In this document: positions 28,803 to 38,400 of the stretch, piece by piece | Layout of the letters: each line of letters starts with the position of its first letter | Position numbering within the stretch: the first letter of the stretch is position 1 | Assembly: GCA_937997635.1 (NCBI GenBank) | Contig: CALLFA010000049.1 | Coordinates: forward strand, 1-64,000 | Length of the DNA: 64,000 bases | Direction of reading: 5' to 3' | Source: an uncultured Saprospiraceae bacterium | GTDB lineage: Bacteria; Bacteroidota; Bacteroidia; Chitinophagales; Saprospiraceae | The notes under the pieces: model-generated | What the model was told of the DNA's origin: nothing | Seen by the model: the letters and a program-made list of their open reading frames with translations, nothing else | Databases searched by the model: none | Made by a program: the position numbers and the translations under genes

Positions 28803-31800
28803 CTATTCAATCACAATCATTTTTCTTGTCGCGATATTATCACCACTTTCTAATTCGTAGTATAGTACGCCAGCAACACCAACTTGTGTTTTAGTCAATA
28901 CTATTTCGTTATATCCTTTAGCGTATGTGCCATTCATTGTCATGATTGACTTTCCAGCTACATCGAATACTGTTAATCTAGCAGTACCTGCTTCAGGCAA
29001 GTTAAATCCAATAACCGTTTCCTCTCCAAATGGATTTGGTGAGTTTTGGTATAGATCAAATGCTGAAGTAAGATCCTGTGAACCAATGTTTAAGTTAACA
29101 TCTGCTCTGTCTAAAGAAGTACCTACATAAGCTTCAGCTTTAGTCAAACTTGAATTCAAGTTCAACGCTGTGCTTAAACGACCTTCTGAAGTAGCTCTAA
29201 ATACTAGTGTGAATAATACATCACTTGTACTTACTGCTTGAGCTTCACCCCAACTCATTGTCAATTGACCTTTGCTTACTCCTACGTTAGTATCAGAAAC
29301 ATCAATCGCACCTGCTGTTACACTCTGTAACTCTAAGCCTGCGTGATCTAATGTAAACTGGTAACCTGAAATTGCATTGAAGTTATCAGCACTTACTGGT
29401 ACTGATACTACTTGACCAGCGTCGAACGTATTGTCCTCTGCAGTCAATGTTAGCAATCCATTTGTACGAGTTTCTCCAATCATTAAGCTATTCGCTGCTG
29501 CATCACCATTGATATCTCCAATCTTAACACCGATGAAGTTTTCAGTCATCATGTCAGTAGAAAGGTTACCAATTGCAATGTTTTCATTGAATGGGAACGG
29601 ATTCGTAGCATCAAAGAACTCTTGTGATGCGTCTACAAATCTCCAACTGCTATTATTAGATAATTCAAGTACTTTTCCTAAGATCAACTCTCTCAACTCT
29701 ACAAGGTCACTTGCAGTAATTGAACCACTATTGTTGATATCCGCAGCTAAGTGGCTGTATGGGCTATCAAACGGTGTAAGACCAAGGATGTGCTTTTGAA
29801 TCAATACGATATCCAATGTACTTACGCCATTGCTGTAATCATTTGATTTATCAGCAGATAAGTCATAGTCGAATGTCAATGGATTGTTGTTGAAAGCATA
29901 ATTACCAGCGTCACCTGTTACAGCGCTCTTAGGGAATTCTGCTCCAGCATTTCCATTTACAGATACAATTGCATCGTCAACCATGTCTCCAAATCTTGTT
30001 GCAATGTTACCAGCGATAGTCGCTTGAGAGCCAGATTGCTCACCACCTTCGCCGTTTCCACAATCACCACCAACTAGTACTCCTACTTGACAGAAATCTG
30101 TATTACCAGATACATCTGTAATGAATACGTTTAGTTCGTAGAAATTTGCAAGATCGTCACAACTGAATGTGAAGTTAGGTGTAGCATCTTCTGCATCTGT
30201 ACCTGCAAGACCTATAGAGAATACTAAATCATCATCAGATGTACAATTATCAAAGCTACCTAGATCAAAATCTGCAGCCCAGATTTCAACTCCACCTCCT
30301 GCTTCCATGAATGCCGTAGTCACTCCTGAAATACAAAGTGGTGTTGGAGCTTTTGAATCTCCAAATGTGTGTTCTGATCTAGTAGTTGTAGTGTTTCCAC
30401 AACCATCTGTTACTGTCCAAGTAATTGTATGAGTATCTCCTGGAGAACCTTCTCCTGAGCCCATCGTAAATGATGCACCAGAACCAGTTCTTGTAACCGG
30501 ATCTGCACCAGGTTCTGTTCTTACCACAACCCAAGTCAATAGATCTGCACCTACATCCTCACCACCACAAGCATCAGTAGCTGTTGCTGTTATTGGAGCA
30601 GAACCAGTACAAGCGCCATTTTGACCTTTAGCAGTGTTACCACCGTTAGTCGCTACCTCTGAATCCTCTACTGAAACTTCAGGAGCAGAATCATCAACAA
30701 CGTTAATCACTTGATCGAATGTATAGAAACCATCTGCATCAAAACTATCATCATCTTCATATCTAAAGTAACGAGTCAAACCTGTCGCTTCAGCACATCC
30801 TTCACAAGCAGTACCATCAGTCCAATCCTCTACAGCGATGAAATCTTCACGACCTCTGTCGTTTTCATCATCAACGCCACTTTGGTTAGGATCCCAAGTA
30901 CACCAGTCAATGACTGTCCATCTGTTGATTATTTTCAAGCATGCGTCAGAAGCAAGTACTTCTTCAACTTCCAAGCTAAATCCAACAAGACCACATGGGT
31001 TATCACACCATACTGGTGGATCAGCTGGCACGTTAGAAGAACATGTCTGAACAGCTCCCATTTGTACATCAATATCATCGAACGTAGCTAATTCATCATC
31101 AGGGTCACATTCAAGGTTAATGCCTTCCTCAACTTCTCCATTATAATGGATTGGCCACTTAATTGTTAATGGATCGAAAGCGTCAGCAGTACCTTCTACA
31201 GTAATTGTCTGCGTACATCTTGGCTCACCATCAGAATGAGCACCATCACCATCTTGATCGATGATGTACTCTCTTATAATCTGACCTGTACCACAACCAT
31301 TCTCTACAACAACATCTTCACCTAATTGAGTAGCAGTCGCGCCGTCACAAACAGCAGCTATTGGAGAAGGACCGTCAACATCATCAGGATTCTCTAAACA
31401 ATTAATTGTAACATCTTCACATACAAGAGCTACTGCTGATTTATCAACAACCTGTACTTCTACCATACATTGGTTGACATTTCCAGCTGCATCTGTTACC
31501 TGTACGATTACCATAACCAACTCTCCTGCATCTTGGCAGCAGAATTTCACAAATGGACCAAAATCGTCAGATACCGGAGAAACTCCTTCTTCTATACACT
31601 CTCCGAATTTATCATATGTCAAGCAAATGTCTTCGCCACCTGTACATTCAGCTTCACAACATCCGTCCATTCGAGCAACTTCTACTGTTACATCACTACA
31701 ACCTGAATCGTTAGAACCAGCATCAAAATCTGTAGCAGCAATTTGTGCACCACCACCTGTTGTTAATGTAACTGTTAAGTTATTATTACAAACTGGAACT

Positions 31801-33833
31801 GGAGGAACATTATCAATTACTCTAAGTCCAAAAGTAGCATCAGAAGAGTTACCACAACCATCAGCTACATTGATAGTTATTGTTACAGAATCTGTAACAA
31901 ATAAACCTACGATATAACCTGATTCAGCATCAAACGTACCATGAGATAAATTAACTATTGGCTCTAGTTCAGAACCATCACAACCGTTAGTTGCACTAGG
32001 TAAATCTAAAGGAACTACAGCAGTACATGTCCATGGATCTATAGAAACAACTGGATCAACTGTTAAGTCTCCAAGTTCTGGATCTTCTGTATTTGAAACT
32101 TCGATAAATTGTTGATCATTTAGAACAACAGGTCCAGCTTGAGCGTCACACCAGTCAATTACTGACCAAGTTCTAATGAGTTTAAACCCACCACCACAAG
32201 CTTCGAATGGTCCAATATCAGATTTTGATACGATTAAGTTACAGTAACTTCCGTCTGTGATATGAACAATACCATTTGTTGTAGCAGGAGCTAGACAATT
32301 GCCTATTGGGAATGTTTCTAAAACATCATCATCTCCATTAATCAACTCACAAGCAACACAAGCTCCATCGTCATTTACGCAAATAGGATTTCCATTGACA
32401 TCAATTGGGAATGTTTTACATACCATTGAATCTCTTACTTCCTTATTTACAACAGGTAACAATACCCAAACTTCAGTATCTGGAGTTGCAGGATCATTAT
32501 CAGCATCGACAGGTATTGCCACTAATTGATCAGTGGTGTCAATAACTATTTCAAAGTGATCTAAAACACACTCTTCTCTTACAGCACCAATCTGTGTATG
32601 GTGATCTTCGAAAAATGGAAATGCTAATGAACCGCTTCCTGTAGCTGCGTATATATCAGCAGGGTCAGCGTCAGCATCCAATTCACCACAATCAAGATTT
32701 ACAGAGAAAGGAGCTCTAATATTGATATCAGCAATATCTAACTTCTCCGTTCCGAACCCTTGAGTTAATATAACTTCTTTGGTTACAGCACCATGTCTTT
32801 CAACATTAGCTGTATAAGTAACTACGCTTGTACCACTACAAGCATCACCAGTTGTTGTTGTCTGAACATTGATGTCGCCAACAATATCTAAGAAACAACC
32901 TCTGTCTATCATTGTTTCTATATCCTCAACTGTAATGAATCCTTCTGGGAATGATTGTGAATCATCTTCACTACACCATGCAATACAAGGAATACAGTCT
33001 GGAACAGTTAAATCTACTCTACAAACAGCATCAGGAGCTTCTTCTGGAGATGGAATTAAAGCACCAGTTGGATCGAAGACACTTGGGTTCAACGAAACAG
33101 TAACTGTTCCTGCACCATCATCTGACACCGTACATGTGGCTGTACACCAACCATCGGGGGCATCTGGACAGGAATAAATAACTGGCACTGTTGAAGCCAC
33201 ACTTCCTACGGAAGAACAAACTTCCTCCACACCATCACCGTCTAAATCGGCCATAACTGGTGTATAAGTAAAAGTCATGTCACCAGCAAGTAATTCGCTA
33301 ATGTGCACTTCTTCTACATCAGGACTTGAACCAGGAATAACAACACATGGGCTATTCAGGGTTGGCAATAAGTTAAGCTCTACAGTAACAGTTCCCCAAC
33401 AAGAATTACCTGTTGACGTTTCTGTAACTCTGTATGTTACAGGTCCTGTATTCGCAATTGATCCTAAATTTAAAGGATTAACTGGAACTGCACTTTGACA
33501 ACCTGTCATGCCGGTTAGATCAAAGTCGGCAGCGGTAATGGCACCATCGCCATTTGAATCAGCACCAAATTCCTGACAAGAGTACATAGATCCACCAGAT
33601 AGATTGCCTATGTCAACTAAGAAAGTCGGTCCAAAGGCAACGCCTAGAGAACCAACATCACCTTCTAGTAACATGTCAGCAGTAATACCTTCGCAGTCGG
33701 AATTCAGTGAGATTTGAACATTATCATTACAGGCTAGAGTGGGACCACTCTGACTGAATGACATCTGTGGAATCGCAAACATGCAACTTAGCACGAAACA
33801 ACACCACAAGTGAGTAAAATTCTTCACTTTCAT
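28803..33833 (-). CDS. Giant secreted protein (1676 aa), paralogue of 23563-28470: dockerin-like + cohesin-like + T9SS type A sorting domain
   Basis: 'NGVSTLDIVLIQKHILGLTPFDSPYSHLAADINNSGSITASDLVELRELILGK'; cohesin-like 'FDAGQVVSVPVSADNFNAISGYQFTLDHAGLELQSV...GQLTMSWGEAQAVSTSDVLFTLVF'; tail 'LYQNSPNPFGEETVIGFNLPEAGTARLTVFDVAGKSIMTMNG...YYELESGDNIATRKMIVIE'. Confidence 0.92.
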   Translation of the reverse strand: MKVKNFTHLWCCFVLSCMFAIPQMSFSQSGPTLACNDNVQISLNSDCEGITADMLLEGDVGSLGVAFGPTFLVDIGNLSGGSMYSCQEFGADSNGDGAITAADFDLTGMTGCQSAVPVNPLNLGSIANTGPVTYRVTETSTGNSCWGTVTVELNLLPTLNSPCVVIPGSSPDVEEVHISELLAGDMTFTYTPVMADLDGDGVEEVCSSVGSVASTVPVIYSCPDAPDGWCTATCTVSDDGAGTVTVSLNPSVFDPTGALIPSPEEAPDAVCRVDLTVPDCIPCIAWCSEDDSQSFPEGFITVEDIETMIDRGCFLDIVGDINVQTTTTGDACSGTSVVTYTANVERHGAVTKEVILTQGFGTEKLDIADINIRAPFSVNLDCGELDADADPADIYAATGSGSLAFPFFEDHHTQIGAVREECVLDHFEIVIDTTDQLVAIPVDADNDPATPDTEVWVLLPVVNKEVRDSMVCKTFPIDVNGNPICVNDDGACVACELINGDDDVLETFPIGNCLAPATTNGIVHITDGSYCNLIVSKSDIGPFEACGGGFKLIRTWSVIDWCDAQAGPVVLNDQQFIEVSNTEDPELGDLTVDPVVSIDPWTCTAVVPLDLPSATNGCDGSELEPIVNLSHGTFDAESGYIVGLFVTDSVTITINVADGCGNSSDATFGLRVIDNVPPVPVCNNNLTVTLTTGGGAQIAATDFDAGSNDSGCSDVTVEVARMDGCCEAECTGGEDICLTYDKFGECIEEGVSPVSDDFGPFVKFCCQDAGELVMVIVQVTDAAGNVNQCMVEVQVVDKSAVALVCEDVTINCLENPDDVDGPSPIAAVCDGATATQLGEDVVVENGCGTGQIIREYIIDQDGDGAHSDGEPRCTQTITVEGTADAFDPLTIKWPIHYNGEVEEGINLECDPDDELATFDDIDVQMGAVQTCSSNVPADPPVWCDNPCGLVGFSLEVEEVLASDACLKIINRWTVIDWCTWDPNQSGVDDENDRGREDFIAVEDWTDGTACEGCAEATGLTRYFRYEDDDSFDADGFYTFDQVINVVDDSAPEVSVEDSEVATNGGNTAKGQNGACTGSAPITATATDACGGEDVGADLLTWVVVRTEPGADPVTRTGSGASFTMGSGEGSPGDTHTITWTVTDGCGNTTTTRSEHTFGDSKAPTPLCISGVTTAFMEAGGGVEIWAADFDLGSFDNCTSDDDLVFSIGLAGTDAEDATPNFTFSCDDLANFYELNVFITDVSGNTDFCQVGVLVGGDCGNGEGGEQSGSQATIAGNIATRFGDMVDDAIVSVNGNAGAEFPKSAVTGDAGNYAFNNNPLTFDYDLSADKSNDYSNGVSTLDIVLIQKHILGLTPFDSPYSHLAADINNSGSITASDLVELRELILGKVLELSNNSSWRFVDASQEFFDATNPFPFNENIAIGNLSTDMMTENFIGVKIGDINGDAAANSLMIGETRTNGLLTLTAEDNTFDAGQVVSVPVSADNFNAISGYQFTLDHAGLELQSVTAGAIDVSDTNVGVSKGQLTMSWGEAQAVSTSDVLFTLVFRATSEGRLSTALNLNSSLTKAEAYVGTSLDRADVNLNIGSQDLTSAFDLYQNSPNPFGEETVIGFNLPEAGTARLTVFDVAGKSIMTMNGTYAKGYNEIVLTKTQVGVAGVLYYELESGDNIATRKMIVIE

Positions 33834-34495
33834 GAGATTGAGTTTTGGTTATTGAATTTTAGAAACAAAAAAAATTGTGTGAATGAATAGGATTATCTTA
33901 GAACAAGCACAAAATCTATGAATCAGATAACGTGCTGTTAATTCGTCTTCGATTTTCGGTTGTTGACTTATCGTTTTGCGATTAAACCATTCAAACAAAC
34001 TTATAAACTGATTAGAACCTAGATGATTGCTGGGATTTCGTCGATCGCTAGTGCAATAAATATCTAGTTGATTTCGTCTTTTCAGCTCATGGATGTACAA
34101 CAGAATAGACATACTTTTACGTCTCTGGTGCTTACACCTCCCACAAATATACATTTTCAAATATGAAACACGTATGAATTTGACAAGGTATTTTTTATAT
34201 TATAAGAAATGATAATTTGTAAATATTGTTCGAGATCGGACATCATTTTAAACAATCAGATCAAAATTGTTAAAATTGAAGCGTATAGTTGATTGATAAT
34301 CAATCTTTTATCTAATTAAAAACACAAATTTGATTTTGTAGAGTAAAGTCAGTTTTTATCCGATTGATCAAAAAAATAATTGTGATTTATTTCTAACAGA
34401 CATTTTGATAAACCTATGTAAATTCGCCATTATATATTAAAAAGACGACATATTTAATAGCCTGAATACCAACAATTTAGAATTTACGATTTTTC

Positions 34496-35440
34496 TTACT
34501 TCTCTACAGTCGTTTCCCTACGTATTCTGTCAATGGTATATGTAAAGGACAACTCATGACTACCGTTGTTAAACTGTTGGAAATCGTTGAATGAGATGTT
34601 ATAGGAATAAAAGAAACCAAAATCGTCAATATTTACTCCTGCTAAGAAACCAAATCTGTTTTCTCCACCTACAGAATAGGTCAATCCACCTGTTAAAGAT
34701 TCGTCTAAGAATTTCAACCTCAAATTAAGGTCTGCGTGTGTCGGTGTTAACATTAAGTACTTATATACTATAGAAGGTTCTATGACTAAATCATAATCTG
34801 GCAATCGATGTCTGTATCCCAAATGAACGATGGCTCCAAACTCTTTGTCACCTGTAGTTCCGCTGTCAAAATCATTCAGCATTGAGCTAACTAATGATGG
34901 CAGTGTAAGTCCATAAATGACTTTATCCATGTATTCTCCGTATAATCCTAGGCTGACATCAAAAAATTGTGAGCCATTAAGTCTATCGAGTATTTCTACA
35001 TCATTTTGTGCGACAAGAATTGAGCTAGCATCAGTAGCTGAAATTTGATGTTGCAAATATTCTAAGGATAATCCAGCTCTTACATTGTTGGTTTCAGATT
35101 CGATGCCGTATGAAACAGACACTTGTCCCTTTAATGTTTCGAATGATGCGAATCTGTCGCTGAGCAATTGAGCACCAATGCCTATTCTATTTCCGATTGC
35201 CCCATCATAGCTGAAGGTATACGTACTAGGTGCTCCTGGGAAACTTGCCCAAGTATTTCTGTAATTAACCAACAATTCATGGTTATCTCGAAAACCTGTA
35301 TAACCAGGATTGATTAAAATTGGATGTACATGAGCTTGCGTGAAGATTCCTCTTTCACTGTGCAATCTGACCTGAGCAGATAAATCTGTTCCCAAGACAA
35401 GTACAACTAAAACTACGATTAAGCGCAATATATTTTTCAT
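34496..35440 (-). CDS. PorP/SprF family type IX secretion system membrane protein
   Basis: 314 aa; 'HPILINPGYTGFRDNHELLVNYRNTWASFPGAPSTYTFSYDG' and beta-barrel-like C-terminus; adjacent to a type B sorting-domain protein, the usual PorP/SprF pairing. Confidence 0.93.
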   Translation of the reverse strand: MKNILRLIVVLVVLVLGTDLSAQVRLHSERGIFTQAHVHPILINPGYTGFRDNHELLVNYRNTWASFPGAPSTYTFSYDGAIGNRIGIGAQLLSDRFASFETLKGQVSVSYGIESETNNVRAGLSLEYLQHQISATDASSILVAQNDVEILDRLNGSQFFDVSLGLYGEYMDKVIYGLTLPSLVSSMLNDFDSGTTGDKEFGAIVHLGYRHRLPDYDLVIEPSIVYKYLMLTPTHADLNLRLKFLDESLTGGLTYSVGGENRFGFLAGVNIDDFGFFYSYNISFNDFQQFNNGSHELSFTYTIDRIRRETTVEK

Positions 35441-35471
35441 ATTCGGTCTGCTTCCAGTTTAGGATTAAATA

Positions 35472-38400
35472 TTAATTGCCACTTTTTAGAACTGTGACTG
35501 TTCCTCTGTATATCACTATGTTTGCACCTGTTCCTTGTGTAAATACCCACATGTATCCCCCTTCAGGTAATTGTTCGCCATCTTGGTTAACGCCATTCCA
35601 ACCATTTTGGTAATTGGTCTCCGCATATACAATTCGTCCCCATCTGTCATACACACCCAACTGATTAGGAATATTTTCATTGATATCGTTACAAGAGAAT
35701 ACTAAGGTTTCATTTAGGTTATCACCATTCGGGGTAATGATTGGAGTCCCAGGACACGTACCTGCAACTGGAGGAGGCGGTGGTGGAGTGGTTCCATCAC
35801 ATTCTACTTCAATACCAGAAACTTCCATCTGCTCACAACCATCAGAAATCACAGCGGTAACTGTAGCTGAACTTACCCCTGTCACTATTCTTTGATCATT
35901 AGGATCGACAACACCTTCGGACCATTCTACTGTAAAGTCTCCTGATCCTCCTGTTGTATTCAATGTAATGGTACCATCGGTTCCGTCACAAGTAACCACT
36001 GCTTCTGCAGTAAACGATTGATACTCATCTATCACTATTGTCCTATTGACAGCCGTACCACAGGCATCATCTGCTGTGATTTCGTATGTGCCAGGTGCTA
36101 GATTTCCTAATGGGAAAATGGTTTCAACACCATTGACTCTAACAACTCTGTCTTCACAACCACCAACTACTTGACCAATAATGCCTCCATCTTCTAAATC
36201 TACGCAAGAGATAGGTGATGCTGCAAGTTCATCAAGGAATATAGCTGCCCATTGTATTTCTGTAAAGAAGATAGTAGGACAATCGGTACCATCAGATATA
36301 GTCAAGGTATATTCTCCAGGTGGTAACTCCTCCCTGTTTAATTCATTTGATCCGTCACTCCAAGCAAACGTCAGCATATCTTGCGGACTAGTGATGTCTA
36401 TTGTAACAGCACCATTATTGGCTTCTCTATTCGTTGCATTGACCACATCAGAAGTGAAATCAACATTTCCTTCTAAGGTTAACGTCACTCTTGTTGTCGC
36501 ATTAATGCTGTCGTCATTATTATCAGTTACTTCTATTTCGTATTGACCAGCTTCAAGATTTGAGATATCTTCTTGAGAAGATGTGAAGCCGTTTGGTCCA
36601 GTCCATCTGTAAATATAATTACCACATCCTCCTGTGACATCTATAAAGATGGATCCTGCGTTTCTCGCATCACAAGTTGGGCGTATGACTGATCCTTCTT
36701 GTATTTCAATTTGAGGTACAGAAGACGACAATGTAAATGACTCAATAGCCACATTTCCATTATCATCTGTAACTCTTACTGTCCACTCACCTGGTGCTAC
36801 TCTAAAAATATCTTCTTCATTTGAAGTTTCTCCATTAGGACCTGTCCACATAAAGCCGTAAGGTGAACATCCACCTGTCACTGATATTTCAATTCGCGAT
36901 CCACCATTACATGAACCATCTTCTAAATTATCTAAGTTTATAGTTAGAGGATCTGAAGAACTTACTGATCCTGCTAATGGCACTGTACGAACGAATGTAC
37001 AATTATTGCCGTCAGTTATGGTCACTTGATAAGTTGCAGCATCAAGTCCGGATTGATTTTGAGTTGCTGGTAATCCACCTGACCAAGCAAATGTAAATGG
37101 AACTGTGCCTCCAAGAATCTGAGTCGTGATGCTACCACCAGTCGTACAAGTCGCATCTACAGTTGAAAAACTGATGTCAGGTGCTCCTGGTGTTTGAATT
37201 GTATAATCTCTCATAGATGTCGTTCCCTGAGCATCTACTGCTGTTAATGTATATGTTCCAGAAGGTACAGCTTGCAAATTACAGTCACCAACGCTAGATC
37301 TTATCACACTACCATCTTCTCTAGTCCATGTACATGTCACTGGAGAAACAAAACCATTCGGTGCAGAAATAAGGATTGAACCAGTATTATCGTCAGGACA
37401 TTCTGGATTGGTAATCTCTCCAGGACCAAGTACAATTTCTGTACCCATCGGGCAATCTATTGCTATTGAACCAGACTGTACATTTACGGGTAAAATAACA
37501 TTATTACTATCTGTAAATTCTATAGACAATGTTGCGTTGTCAACGAATGTTACTGGTGAGGAATTTGTTGTTTCACATGTCCCGATCACATTAAAACACA
37601 ATGTGAATATTGTCGTGTTGTCGGCTAAGGTCACAGGTGAAAAAGGCGACCAGCTTATTCTTAAATTGCCAGGATCAGTTAAATTTGAATTTGAATCACC
37701 AAAACCATCCAATACACCTGGATTCATTAATGAAGCAAACGTCATGAATGCTGGATCCCACTGAATATTTAACTGAGCACTTTGAATATCGGTAAAGTTT
37801 GATGCACTTATATCAACACAAGACTGCTGCCCTGTCATAGCATTTGAGACAGTCGTTGACGTTAATTGTAAATCACCAGCAGGTGGTGGTGGTGGTGGAG
37901 GAGGATCTATACCTGGGTCTCCTACTTGGACAAAACCGTTATCGATACATGAGGCAAGAGGCACACCTGCGCCACTTGCTATTTCTAAAGCAAATCCTGG
38001 CAAGTCACCAACTTCAATTGTTGAGGATTCTCCATCTGCTCCAGCGGCATCAAAACACAATTCAAATAATGTTGTGCCATCGTCTACTGTTACAGGATCA
38101 TCTCCAAGGCCGATTAACCACAATAACCTCAATTCACCATCCGAAATATTGTTTTCATTCAGTGATATTCCTGTTATGGCAACTTCATTTAAGCCTGTGT
38201 ATGTTAGTACATCTACATCCCAACTAAAACCTGCCTGAATACTTGCAATATCTGAGAAATTTCCAGCTGTTACTGGTATACACATATTCTGACCTGGATC
38301 AGTATTTTGAGTTTCGAGGATTAGAGATACGTCTGACGAACCTTCACATACGTCATCACCGTCTCCCATGTTATCGCCGCCATCGCCGCCGTCACCGCCA

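Noticed and set aside
23563-33833. Idea that the dockerin proteins are cellulosomal enzymes
   Set aside because: I found no glycoside hydrolase, CBM, esterase or protease active-site motifs in the translations.
33849-34160. 103-aa minus-strand ORF upstream of the 1676-aa gene
   Set aside because: No recognisable family, lies in the likely promoter/leader region of 28803-33833, composition not convincingly coding.
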